Shown: positions 7,946 through 15,732, counted from the stretch's first letter. The stretch: 25,180 nt of DNA from Lachnospiraceae bacterium (GCA_016282215.1 JAEEKC010000216.1:1-25180), one strand, 5' to 3'. Notes: a model not told the origin generated them from the sequence alone. Program-made: numbers and translations.

Positions 7946-7951
7946 TACAAT

Positions 7952-8380
7952 ATGAAGACATATATGCCAAACCCCCAGGCCGTTGAGAGAAAATGGTATG
8001 TGGTGGATGCAACAGATATGACTCTCGGACGTCTTGCTTCCGAAGTCGCAAAGGTTTTGAGAGGAAAGAATAAGCCGATCTTTACTCCTCATGCGGATAC
8101 CGGTGATTATGTGATCATCGTAAATGCAGCAAAGGTGAAAGTAACCGGTAAGAAACTTGATCAGAAGATTTACTATCATCATTCCGATTATGTTGGCGGT
8201 ATGAAAGAAACTCCTCTTCGCGAGATGATGGATAAGAAGCCTGAGAGAGTAGTAGAACTTGCAGTAAAGGGAATGCTTCCGAAGGGACCCCTTGGAAGAG
8301 AAATGTACAAGAAACTGCATGTATATGCCGGTCCTGAGCACAATCAGGCAGCGCAGAAGCCCGAAGTACTGACGTTTTAA
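7952..8380 (+). CDS. rplM: 50S ribosomal protein L13
   Basis: A 142-residue protein of the normal L13 length. Signatures include RKWYVVDATDMTLGRLASEV near the N-terminus, FTPHADTGDYVIIVNAAKV, KIYYHHSDYVGGMKETPL, and the C-terminal GMLPKGPLGREMYKKLHVY. L13 is an early assembly protein of the large subunit and, in this phylum, a likely repressor of its own operon through the leader. GGAGG at 7940-7944 lies at ideal distance from the ATG. It is followed 69 nt later by rpsI in the universal rplM-rpsI order. Confidence 0.98.
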   Translation: MKTYMPNPQAVERKWYVVDATDMTLGRLASEVAKVLRGKNKPIFTPHADTGDYVIIVNAAKVKVTGKKLDQKIYYHHSDYVGGMKETPLREMMDKKPERVVELAVKGMLPKGPLGREMYKKLHVYAGPEHNQAAQKPEVLTF

Positions 8381-8387
8381 GGCTCGT

Positions 8388-8440
8388 GACAGGATATTAC
8401 AATAATATTTGAGCCGGAAAATTGATCATAAGTTAAGGAG
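8388..8440 (+). promoter_or_regulatory. GAGCCG leader element, copy between rplM and rpsI
   Basis: The rplM-rpsI intergenic gap contains AGGATATTACAATAATATTT, then GAGCCGGAAAATTGATCATAA and AAGGAG, in the same order as the other copies. The GAGCCG core (8411-8416) is 39 nt before the rpsI ATG. As it lies inside an operon, its role is more likely translational than promoter-related. Confidence 0.6.
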
Positions 8441-8449
8441 ATTAAAGAA

Positions 8450-8848
8450 ATGGCGAAAGCAGTAAATACATACCATGGAACAGGCAGAAGGAAAAAATCC
8501 ATTGCCCGTGTATATTTAAAACCCGGTAAAGGACAGATCACGATCAATAAGCGTCCTATCGATGAGTATTTCGGTATGGAGACACTGAAGGTGATCGTTC
8601 GTCAGCCTCTTGTTGCAACCGAGACATCTGAGAAGTTCGATGTCCTCGTAAATGTTAAGGTCGGCGGTTTCAGCGTACAGGCCGGTGCGATCCGTCACGG
8701 CATCGCAAGAGCACTTCTGACAGTCGACGAAGATTACAGACCTGCCCTGAAGAAAGCAGGATACCTGACCCGTGATCCTCGTATGAAAGAGCGTAAGAAA
8801 TACGGTCTCAAAGCAGCGAGACGTGCGCCGCAGTTTTCGAAGAGATAG
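8450..8848 (+). CDS. rpsI: 30S ribosomal protein S9
   Basis: A 132-residue protein matching S9: NTYHGTGRRKKSIARVYLKP at the start, the QPLVATETSEKFDVLVNVKV core, GGFSVQAGAIRHGIARALL, and the basic tail ending KAARRAPQFSKR, which in S9 reaches the peptidyl-tRNA site of the small subunit. The start is supported by AAGGAG at 8435-8440. It is the second gene of the operon and ends in a strong terminator at 8875-8912. The last base of its stop codon is the first base of a 16-bp inverted repeat (8848-8863 with 8979-8994). Confidence 0.98.
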   Translation: MAKAVNTYHGTGRRKKSIARVYLKPGKGQITINKRPIDEYFGMETLKVIVRQPLVATETSEKFDVLVNVKVGGFSVQAGAIRHGIARALLTVDEDYRPALKKAGYLTRDPRMKERKKYGLKAARRAPQFSKR

Positions 8849-8874
8849 TCATATCTGCGATGGAACGAATATAC

Positions 8875-8912
8875 AAAGACGCTGGAATGCTTGCATTCCA
8901 AGCGTCTTTTTT
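8875..8912 (+). terminator. Rho-independent terminator after rpsI
   Basis: AAAGACGC-TGGAATGC pairs with GCATTCCA-A-GCGTCTTT around a short loop with one bulged base, followed by a T-run at 8907-8912. Confidence 0.93.
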
Positions 8913-8928
8913 ATTTGGTCCATCATAG

Positions 8929-8983
8929 GATGGCTGAGACGACCGAGATGAAGCGAAGCGGAATCGAGGTTGTCTCAGCCATC
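8929..8983. repeat. 55-nt hairpin element, copy 1
   Basis: GATGGCTGAGAC (8929-8940) pairs with GTCTCAGCCATC (8972-8983). The interior holds GACCGAGA, GCGAAGC (8953-8959) and TCGAG. Aligned without gaps to the second copy (9005-9059, also exactly 55 nt), the core GAGACGAnCGAGA, GCGAAGC, TCGAG and TGTCTC is identical, while the outer seven base pairs differ completely yet remain paired. It has no reading frame of interest. It is part of the non-coding stretch 8849-9278. Confidence 0.75.
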
Positions 8984-9004
8984 GCAGATATGACGTGGAA
9001 TTGG

Positions 9005-9059
9005 AAAACAAGAGACGAACGAGAAAATGCGAAGCATTTTCGAGTCTGTCTCTTGTTTT
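9005..9059. repeat. 55-nt hairpin element, copy 2
   Basis: AAAACAAGAGAC (9005-9016) pairs with GTCTCTTGTTTT (9048-9059), and GAAAATGC (9023-9030) pairs with GCATTTTC (9034-9041) around a GAA loop. It shares its core with copy 1, with covarying outer stems. It lies 21 bp after copy 1 in the same orientation. Confidence 0.75.
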
Positions 9060-9080
9060 CGCAGCAATCCGTTTCTACTT

Positions 9081-9110
9081 TTCACACTACTATAAATATG
9101 GTAGTATCAA
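9081..9110 (+). promoter_or_regulatory. Candidate promoter with palindromic operator for the 9279 gene
   Basis: TTCACA (9081-9086) and TATCAA (9105-9110) with an 18-nt spacer could be a weak promoter. The spacer is almost filled by a 20-bp imperfect palindrome, ACTACTATAAATATGGTAGT (9086-9105), with one mismatched pair per half, as expected for a repressor site. The rest of 9111-9210 holds a small GGGG/CCCC hairpin (9157-9173) and no convincing gene. Confidence 0.35.
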
Positions 9111-9210
9111 TATAGCTTTTGCAACCAAATGCAATGTACGACTGTGTTATATGCAAGGGGAGAAAAAAGCCCCGGAAAAACGAAAGATAAGACAAAAGAT
9201 AAATTGAGCT

Positions 9211-9268
9211 AGTGTAAAGTCCGATATGAAAATATTGAGCCGATAAACTACTGATTAAATTGAAAGGA
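9211..9268 (+). promoter_or_regulatory. GAGCCG leader element, copy upstream of the 838-residue protein
   Basis: It contains AGTGTAAAGTCCGATATGAA, then AATATTGAGCCGATAAACTA, CTGATTAAATT and AAAGGATG. GAGCCG (9237-9242) is 42 nt before the ATG. It is nearly identical to the minus-strand copy in front of the EAL gene and shares the upstream AGTGTRAAG with the copies at 21635 and 16014. Confidence 0.7.
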
Positions 9269-9278
9269 TGATCGAATC

Positions 9279-11795
9279 ATGAAAGAATTCGAAAACAATC
9301 TTCAGCAGGAAATCCAGGAAGAAAACTTAGACAATCTGTTCACCTTTAATGGTCCCATGTCGCAGAAGCGTTATGACGCCATAAGGAAGGACTTTCATAT
9401 GGCAAAGCCCCTCCCGGAAGATCAGAAAACGAGCGCACTGCATAAACGCCTGAATCCGACGGGACAGAGCAAGAGCTTTGAAAATGTCGGGATTAAGAGT
9501 GACAGGGTCAAAACCCAGGCGAATATGTTCAGGCTTTATCTGATGGCTGTAAAAGGCCTTGATTTTGATGCCGCCTGGAATATGCTCGAAGGGCATCAGG
9601 ATTATGAGAAAAATGTCACGGACTTCCTGGAATTCGTAGAGAAACACCCCATCAAGGGAGAAGGTTTAGACGAGAAAAAGGCGGCTCAGAACGCTGTCGA
9701 ATGGGCTAAGATTTATACTGGTGCTGCCGAGAAAATGAAGAATTATAAGGTGCCGGATATTGATTATTCTGATCCGCAGCAGCTTGAGAAGGAAAACGAA
9801 AAACTGCAGCGCATCATGTCTTCTGCAATGGATTTTGGTCAGGAATATGAGGCACTGATGGATACAGGCCATGCCGACGCGATCAAAGAGGCACTCGGAG
9901 AGGAATACCTGCAGGAGCAGACTGCTGTTTTTTATAAGGCACAGCCATTCTTTACGCTGTATAACCTGGGCTATAATTTTCCGGGCTTTAAACCGGGAAT
10001 ACCCCAGGTAAAGGTTCCGGACTATGTGAATGACATGGCCGTCAGCAGGGTGCTTTTACAAGAGCAGGGAGAGAAACTCCGGGGGAAGACCTTTGGCGAG
10101 GCATTTAGCCTGGATATGGATCCGGAGTCGATCGCATACAGTACTAAGTCTGCGAAAATGCGTAATGAAGTGCTCATCCACAAAGAGACCTATGGCATGG
10201 CCACAGGGATTACCTATCTGCGCGGCCAAAATAAACTGTTTCAAGATTGCCTTATAGGTCACGATGAAGAATTCAAGGAGCAGGCCAGGCTGGATTTTAA
10301 TCAGACGCAGTATGATAATGTCAGGGTCTTCGGCAATACTGTGGATTCAGAAAAGGCAAAATATGGAAAGCATTTTCAGGACATATTCTCCAGTGGGAAG
10401 TCCGGAGAAGAGATTGCGCAGATACTGAGCGATCCAAAAGCGGAAGAGAAGAAGGATGCCGTTCTTTCTTCCGTTAATACGTGTTTCAAAAAGTTAGCGG
10501 CCGATCATCAGATCTCTTACTATCGTTTGCTTGGAAAGAAACCTTACGAAGTGTTCAGGGTGGATGGAAAAACGGCGGAAGAGCGCTGGGGAGAAAAATA
10601 TGCCTCTGTGCAAGATCCGAAGCTGAAGGAAACCCTATACAAGGCGGAGATCCTGAATGCAGCAATGCACGGCAAATGTGATGTCACGATTGATATGTAC
10701 ACCATGAACAAGAAGCTAAGTCCGCGGGAAAATATTCCGGGCAGGGTGACGGGAAGCCGCCATATGCTTGCAAAGGAAAAGGCTTTCTATGATGAAGTAA
10801 CGGAGCTTCGCAAAAAACTCATGGAAATGAAAGGCAGACTGGCGCAGACGCAGGAAAATCCGGAAGCTAATTTTGGTAAGAATGCCGGATTTGAGGGCAG
10901 CAAATACTATCAGGACATGACTGTTGCACTGCAAACTTGTATTGAGAAGACCGATCTGAAAAAATCGGCTAATAATATGAATGATCTGAAGGCGGCGCTT
11001 ACCCAGTTCAAAAAGGCTTCGGCGAAGTATGTTTCTGAGCGTGATAATCTGACCCATGCATGGCTTCGTGACGGAAGAAGGCGTCTTGCAGAAGCGAAAG
11101 GCGGGGTAAAACTGGCAACGGATTCCCTGGAAATGTTTGATCAGATGAGTAAAGACCTTGTTGTCGCAGGGCCTCATAATTGCGGTAATCCAAGAGAATT
11201 TTCTTTCAAAAACCAAATCGAGCAATTTGAAAAAAACTGTAAAAGGTCCGGACTGGACGGAGGATCAAAGGACTTATCAGCAGATGAGATCACAGGGCAA
11301 AGGGACAATGCAATGACCGCTGTGCGGCGAAGAAGAGCGCTGAAAAAGAAGATCACCGAGATGTCCCAGGATGCAGTGACAACAGGGGAAAAACTGGATT
11401 ATTCCATCGGTACAGAGACCATGATGCAAAAGGCCAGGAACTACTATAAGGCATTTTACTTCGATCAGATCAATAAGGCATCGGAGGTGGAGTTAAATCA
11501 GATGAATCATGATTTCAATTCAAGGGAGTTTAACCTGAAATTCCATCAGGATGCGGAAAAGCTTTCTGAAAGTCCCTTGTTTAGAAAATGTGTCCATGAG
11601 CGTCCGGAGAGTTATATACAAACCTATCATGCCAACCGGATGAAAGCGGATAAAAAGCAACTGAAAAAGGGGCTCGATAAGGCGATCGATCAGGGCGCAA
11701 AAATAACAGGCATCGAGATTGAGAAAGCCACAGGAACACAAAAGAATGTGAATGGGAACGTGAAAGCGCAAAAGAAAACCGTAAAAAAATTCTGA
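9279..11795 (+). CDS. Large unrecognised cytoplasmic-type protein (838 residues)
   Basis: I do not recognise a named family. The protein is hydrophilic, rich in Lys, Glu, Asp and Gln, and largely helical, with no signal peptide or membrane segment; the tail is Lys-rich (KAQKKTVKKF). Residues about 531-610 form a module: SKYYQDMTVALQTCIEK, then DLKAALTQFKKASAKYVSER, then DGRRRLAEAKG. Its pattern of L..L...A..Y...R followed by G+.RL recurs at the C-terminus of the next gene (residues about 1195-1240), which suggests the two proteins share a domain and a function. The start has AAAGGATG at good distance and a GAGCCG leader element. The next gene begins 52 nt after the stop, so they are probably co-transcribed. 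Codon use looks like that of its neighbours. Confidence 0.8.
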   Translation: MKEFENNLQQEIQEENLDNLFTFNGPMSQKRYDAIRKDFHMAKPLPEDQKTSALHKRLNPTGQSKSFENVGIKSDRVKTQANMFRLYLMAVKGLDFDAAWNMLEGHQDYEKNVTDFLEFVEKHPIKGEGLDEKKAAQNAVEWAKIYTGAAEKMKNYKVPDIDYSDPQQLEKENEKLQRIMSSAMDFGQEYEALMDTGHADAIKEALGEEYLQEQTAVFYKAQPFFTLYNLGYNFPGFKPGIPQVKVPDYVNDMAVSRVLLQEQGEKLRGKTFGEAFSLDMDPESIAYSTKSAKMRNEVLIHKETYGMATGITYLRGQNKLFQDCLIGHDEEFKEQARLDFNQTQYDNVRVFGNTVDSEKAKYGKHFQDIFSSGKSGEEIAQILSDPKAEEKKDAVLSSVNTCFKKLAADHQISYYRLLGKKPYEVFRVDGKTAEERWGEKYASVQDPKLKETLYKAEILNAAMHGKCDVTIDMYTMNKKLSPRENIPGRVTGSRHMLAKEKAFYDEVTELRKKLMEMKGRLAQTQENPEANFGKNAGFEGSKYYQDMTVALQTCIEKTDLKKSANNMNDLKAALTQFKKASAKYVSERDNLTHAWLRDGRRRLAEAKGGVKLATDSLEMFDQMSKDLVVAGPHNCGNPREFSFKNQIEQFEKNCKRSGLDGGSKDLSADEITGQRDNAMTAVRRRRALKKKITEMSQDAVTTGEKLDYSIGTETMMQKARNYYKAFYFDQINKASEVELNQMNHDFNSREFNLKFHQDAEKLSESPLFRKCVHERPESYIQTYHANRMKADKKQLKKGLDKAIDQGAKITGIEIEKATGTQKNVNGNVKAQKKTVKKF

Positions 11796-11800
11796 CAAAA

Positions 11801-11841
11801 CAAGAAGCCGAAAACTGCTGATAGATTAGTAAACCAGGAGG
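11801..11841 (+). promoter_or_regulatory. GAGCCG leader element, copy between the two large genes
   Basis: CAAGAAGCCGAAAACTGCTG is followed by ATAGATTAGTAAACC and AGGAGG. The AAGCCG core (11805-11810) is 43 nt before the ATG. The 5' half of the element is missing because the upstream gene ends at 11795. Confidence 0.6.
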
Positions 11842-11847
11842 ATAGTT

Positions 11848-14800
11848 ATGCCAAATCCGAGTATCCGTCATAATGACTGGGAATATCCGAATCTCGATCC
11901 GAATAAGATCCCCGTGTGGGTGCGCAACTGTGCAGATCCGTCAAAGGTCGGCCGGTTCCTTGATGAGAACAAGGATCAGCTGTCGGATATCGAGAAACAG
12001 TACCTGACGCATAAAAGGGACAGTCTGCAAAAACTATCTGACAAGACGTCAATGATCCGAAAGCAGGTACAGGATAAAACCTATGTGCAGAAAATCCCGG
12101 AGACTGTCGCGGATGCCGAAAACGGTGTCTATGTTTTGCAGGGCATCGACCAGCCTTCTTTTCAGACGGCCGATAACGGGTGCTGGTCCTGTTTTTATCA
12201 GATGCTGCTTCAAAGCCGCGGGATTCAGGATATCACCCAGGAGGATATCCGTGCCTACCGTCCGGTTCTTTCGGAGGGGGAACAGTTTGGAGAAAATACG
12301 AGCACGGAGATGAACTCCGATGTCAAAAGCACCATGCTTGAAATGGGTGATCTGGCGCTTGATCTGATGCCGGATACCATGATCAAGAGCATGGATATCA
12401 TCTCTTATCATAGTTATAAGAATGGCGCAAATGAGAATGATTCAGATAAGCTCATCTATTCTTCAGCCATAGAAGAGGCGGTAAAGAAGCAGATCACAGA
12501 GGCTGTGCGTGACCATCACTCACCTGTGGGCCTGATGATGGATGGTCATTACCTGACCATTGTCGGGATTGAAGGCAATACCGTCTATTATAAAAACTCC
12601 ATGCCGCCGGAGGGAGAGGCAAATGCAGATCCGAATGCCACCCATACGGCGAATCTGTCGCAACTGTTATACCCTGCCATCAACGGCGTGAATGCTGACT
12701 CTTTCTCGCTGACATGGCTTGAGGATATCAAACTGTCCAAGGAAGGCGATGTTCTGTATAATACCGCAAGTCCGAATACGACGGTAACGCAGGATGGCAC
12801 TGTGATCAACGGCGCCCTGCAAAATCAGCTCGTATTCGAAGATGAGAGAAGGCAGAACGGCGTTCTGATCGGTTGTACCGGAGGCATTGATCTTCCGGAT
12901 GACGAGGCATCTTTTCGGCAGCATTTGAAACCGGGCTTTTTCATGACGGAGAAAACCTATCTGCCGAAGAAGTTGAATATGGAATCTCTCCGCCAAAAAG
13001 CGAAGGATCGTTCCGATGAGGAAGAAAAGGCACTTTCGGATAAGAGAAACCGGATCATAAAAGAGCGGGATGATTACCGTAAGGAGATCGAGCCTTTAAA
13101 GAAAGCGCAGCAGGAAGCCATGTTAGTCGCGCCGGCCCCGATCGATCCGAGACAGGACAGGTTTAAGGTTCCGACATCATACAAAGGGAAAAGGGTGTTT
13201 TTCGGAAACACGGATTCTTACCGCGCCTTCAGGGGGCTTTTTGGCATCACAAATCATTTTGATGTGGAAAAGGATGAAACGCTGCTTGATGCCATTGCCA
13301 ATCTGTATGATATCCATGACTTGGAAGCGGATCCACAGCATAGGGTTGCCATGAATATCGTCATGACCAATCTGAAGGCAGGAAAAGAGGATCCGGGTGA
13401 GGAAGACTTTGTCGATAAACTTTCCGTATCGAACTACAAAAATAACTTAACGCAGTTTTACAATGCGGTGGTACATGGGATCGCCGTCTATAACGATGAG
13501 AGCGGCCAATATGTCAATACAAAGGGGATTGAAGGGATACAGCTGTCTGAGTATCAGCAAAAATCCCTGCAATATCTTAAGGGCTATATCAAAGTCCTTG
13601 AAGAGATCGAAAAGATCGATCCGGCTATAACGATCGATAAGTTCGATGCAGACGGTTTTATCGATCCGCAGGGACAGGTGAAAATCCAGGCTCTTCAAGA
13701 TGATCCGGGACTGAAAGAAATAGCCGAAAAGAATGCACAGCGCCAGGCGATGCTCGGCAGTATCGGCTACGGTCAGGGCGGCCGCAGCATCCTTGGCGGT
13801 CCGGACAAGGGTCCTTATCAGGGCGGAAAGAGTCTGCTCGCTTCGGCTGACTGGCAGTATACCGGAGATTTCGGTTATGCTGCTGACAATACAAAGAAGG
13901 TAGTGGAGGTAATCGGAGACAAGGATTATTATGACACCTTTGCGTCTTCCCTGGTCTACAGGGGTCTGCCAAGGCCCAGGAATCAGGCTGAGGAGAATGT
14001 CTATCGGGCGATGTACAATCTGCTGACGTTTGGCGGAAATGAATATGATCAGCTCAATCAGCAAACCTTGCTCACAATGGGAAAGCTGGATGACGTTGTC
14101 ATGAATGCAACGCTGTCCCATCTCTATGACCTGAATTTTTCCACGGCATGGCCGAAGGAATTAAAGAGCAGTGTGCAGTGTATCACAGACTGCCTTGTCA
14201 GAAGGGAAGAGACGGCTTTTGCAAAGCTGGAGGATGCCTATTATCAAAAAGACGCAAAAGCTTTCGCGGCAGAACTTGTGGGCTGGGAAAGAAAGCATCT
14301 CCATCAAAAGGAAACCAGGGGCTTTGCAAGATATTATTCTAATGCGGTACAAAGCGCCCTGGGCGATCTGAAAACGGAATTGGCAAATTGCAAACCGGGT
14401 GATGAGAAGTACGATTTTTACATGCAGGTACAGACACAGATCGAAGCCATTGCAAAGGAAAGCGGCATGCGGGATAAGCATACAAAAGCCGCGTGCGAGC
14501 ACCTTCTGTTTTTTGTGCCGGCGAAAAAAGAAAAGACCGATCCGCAGGACGCCTTTGCAGAACCGGGGGATCAGGAAAAACAGGTCATACAGGAAAACCC
14601 GCAGCGTCAGGAAAAACAGGTCATACAGGAAAACCGGCAGCATCAGGAAGAACAGATCATACAGGATAATCCGGTACATCAGGAAAAGCAGGAAATCCGG
14701 GATAACCGGGAAAAACAAATAGAGCAGATCGAGCCGATAGCCGCTGAGCCGGTATACCTGCAGCCTTCGGAAATGATCGAACCTGACCGGGAATGGATCT

Positions 14801-15618
14801 CCGTAGCACAGACAAAGCAGCATTATAAAGGATATCTTAAGCTGTATCAGGAAGCCGGCAAGTCGCATCGTCTCTGGCCCGATAACAATGAGGATATGCA
14901 GAATGCGGCAAATATTGTCGTATGCTCTCTTCTGCAGACAGAAGGCGCGCGGAAATCGTTTTTCGGACATACCATTTTATCGGATCAGCCGCAGGAGGGT
15001 TATATTCGGATAAATGCGCAGGGGCAACTCTGTACGAAGGATGTTGTTGCCTGTGTGAATGCCATGGCAGGGCAACTGTTGAAGGAACCGGATATCCTGG
15101 CACGCGCCATGTTAGACGCAGGAGATGCAAAGGGCATTTACAGGGAATACAGAAACCAGATCCGTGCCGGTATGAACCCACAGGTCGAAGGCGCAAAGAA
15201 AGCAGAAGAGGAAGAGGCGCGCCGGTCCAAAAGGGCAGGAAAGAAAGCGCCTGTACAGGATAGGCCAAAGGAGACAGTCACACTTTCAGCGAAGGATCTT
15301 GACTATTTAAGGCGTACGAGAAAAGAGTTAAAAGACCTGTACATGCTTGACGGGGCATTTCGGTCTTCCTATATGGAAAAACTCTATAACAGCCTTGATG
15401 CACTGGTAAACAGTACAGAGCAAAACGGCAGGAAGGCAGATAAGAGCGAACTTGCCGGACTGAAAAACAAAGCCCTGGTGTATTACGATAAGAGAAAAGG
15501 CGTGATCATGGGGCCTGTAACCGATAAGGGAAAGGCAAGGCTTGAGATCGTTGAAAACCTGGCCCACAGGCTGGATAAAATGGAAAAAACAGCCCCGGTC
15601 AAAAAGAGGGGGAAATAA
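11848..15618 (+). CDS. Large protein with N-terminal papain-like cysteine protease domain
   Basis: A 1256-residue hydrophilic protein without a signal peptide. Residues about 95-255 look like a papain-fold (C39-like) peptidase: TADNGCWSCFYQMLLQSRG places a catalytic-type Cys at 112, MDGHYLTIVGIEGNTVYYKN gives His234 and Asn250 in the usual order and spacing, and the preceding SFQTADNG could supply the oxyanion Gln (Gln106). The rest is unrecognised: a helical middle (about 430-900), four 12-residue repeats of QEKQVIQENPQR type (909-956), and a C-terminal module (about 1150-1245) resembling one in the preceding gene. The ATG follows AGGAGG. It sits 52 nt after the 838-residue gene and before the cysteine-regulated operon, which has its own promoter. 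Function is unknown; a protease effector, a processing enzyme or an immunity-type system are all possible. Confidence 0.8.
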   Translation: MPNPSIRHNDWEYPNLDPNKIPVWVRNCADPSKVGRFLDENKDQLSDIEKQYLTHKRDSLQKLSDKTSMIRKQVQDKTYVQKIPETVADAENGVYVLQGIDQPSFQTADNGCWSCFYQMLLQSRGIQDITQEDIRAYRPVLSEGEQFGENTSTEMNSDVKSTMLEMGDLALDLMPDTMIKSMDIISYHSYKNGANENDSDKLIYSSAIEEAVKKQITEAVRDHHSPVGLMMDGHYLTIVGIEGNTVYYKNSMPPEGEANADPNATHTANLSQLLYPAINGVNADSFSLTWLEDIKLSKEGDVLYNTASPNTTVTQDGTVINGALQNQLVFEDERRQNGVLIGCTGGIDLPDDEASFRQHLKPGFFMTEKTYLPKKLNMESLRQKAKDRSDEEEKALSDKRNRIIKERDDYRKEIEPLKKAQQEAMLVAPAPIDPRQDRFKVPTSYKGKRVFFGNTDSYRAFRGLFGITNHFDVEKDETLLDAIANLYDIHDLEADPQHRVAMNIVMTNLKAGKEDPGEEDFVDKLSVSNYKNNLTQFYNAVVHGIAVYNDESGQYVNTKGIEGIQLSEYQQKSLQYLKGYIKVLEEIEKIDPAITIDKFDADGFIDPQGQVKIQALQDDPGLKEIAEKNAQRQAMLGSIGYGQGGRSILGGPDKGPYQGGKSLLASADWQYTGDFGYAADNTKKVVEVIGDKDYYDTFASSLVYRGLPRPRNQAEENVYRAMYNLLTFGGNEYDQLNQQTLLTMGKLDDVVMNATLSHLYDLNFSTAWPKELKSSVQCITDCLVRREETAFAKLEDAYYQKDAKAFAAELVGWERKHLHQKETRGFARYYSNAVQSALGDLKTELANCKPGDEKYDFYMQVQTQIEAIAKESGMRDKHTKAACEHLLFFVPAKKEKTDPQDAFAEPGDQEKQVIQENPQRQEKQVIQENRQHQEEQIIQDNPVHQEKQEIRDNREKQIEQIEPIAAEPVYLQPSEMIEPDREWISVAQTKQHYKGYLKLYQEAGKSHRLWPDNNEDMQNAANIVVCSLLQTEGARKSFFGHTILSDQPQEGYIRINAQGQLCTKDVVACVNAMAGQLLKEPDILARAMLDAGDAKGIYREYRNQIRAGMNPQVEGAKKAEEEEARRSKRAGKKAPVQDRPKETVTLSAKDLDYLRRTRKELKDLYMLDGAFRSSYMEKLYNSLDALVNSTEQNGRKADKSELAGLKNKALVYYDKRKGVIMGPVTDKGKARLEIVENLAHRLDKMEKTAPVKKRGK
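14572..14715 (+). repeat. Four in-frame 36-bp tandem repeats
   Basis: Units begin at 14572, 14608, 14644 and 14680 and encode QEKQVIQENPQR, QEKQVIQENRQH, QEEQIIQDNPVH and QEKQEIRDNREK. Units 1 and 2 are nearly identical in DNA; units 3 and 4 have diverged. The array encodes a charged, Gln-rich, probably helical linker in the papain-like protein and may vary in copy number. Confidence 0.9.
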
Positions 15619-15640
15619 AAAATACAGAAAAACAGAAATT

Positions 15641-15667
15641 ACCTATTGACATACTATGTAAATAGGT
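15641..15667. promoter_or_regulatory. 27-bp dyad operator over the -35 of the sulfur operon
   Basis: ACCTATT, G, ACATA, C, TATGT, A, AATAGGT: 12 of 13 symmetric positions pair around C15654. It covers the -35 box (15646-15651) and the first part of the spacer, as a repressor site would. In Bacillota, Rrf2-family CymR represses cystine uptake genes; assigning this site to such a protein is inference. Confidence 0.65.
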
Positions 15668-15674
15668 GTATTAT
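15646..15674 (+). promoter_or_regulatory. Sigma-A promoter of the sulfur amino acid operon
   Basis: TTGACA (15646-15651), a 17-nt spacer and TATTAT (15669-15674). The start would be near 15681, just upstream of a GAGCCG element and the Cys-rich leader peptide. Confidence 0.85.
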
Positions 15675-15684
15675 TGCAACTCGT

Positions 15685-15732
15685 AAGGAAAATATAGAAT
15701 ACAGAGCCGAAAGGCTGCTGGTCAGAAAGGAG
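15685..15732 (+). promoter_or_regulatory. GAGCCG leader element, copy upstream of the leader peptide
   Basis: AAAATATAGAATACAGAGCC is followed by GAAAGGCTGCTGGTCA and AAAGGAG. GAGCCG (15704-15709) is 37 nt before the leader-peptide ATG. This copy begins about 4-10 nt after the predicted transcription start, which shows the element is in transcribed RNA. In this copy AGCC-GAAA-GGCT can form a tetraloop hairpin. Confidence 0.65.

Larger units (their letters stand above)
8848..8994. repeat. 147-bp segment bounded by perfect 16-bp inverted repeats
   Basis: Bases 8848-8863 (GTCATATCTGCGATGG) are the exact reverse complement of 8979-8994. Between them lie the rpsI terminator and the first 55-nt hairpin. 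The right arm overlaps the hairpin by five bases, so the two folds compete at that edge. No clear target-site duplication flanks the segment. Confidence 0.6.

Noticed and set aside
8995..9207. Short open frame after the first hairpin element
   Set aside because: It runs through the second hairpin and has no ribosome site; the composition follows the inverted repeats.
9221..9230. The CCGATATGAA part of the GAGCCG element as a promoter -10 box
   Set aside because: Copies occur inside operons and just downstream of a consensus promoter (15646-15674), so the element is in transcribed leader RNA.
14572..14715. Regular 36-bp repeats as a possible CRISPR array
   Set aside because: Units are directly adjacent with no spacers, stay in frame, and encode a repeated peptide.
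14161..14970. A 269-codon antisense frame across the tandem repeats
   Set aside because: The repetitive hydrophobic product (FFLM/YDLFFL repeats) is a by-product of the coding repeats on the plus strand.
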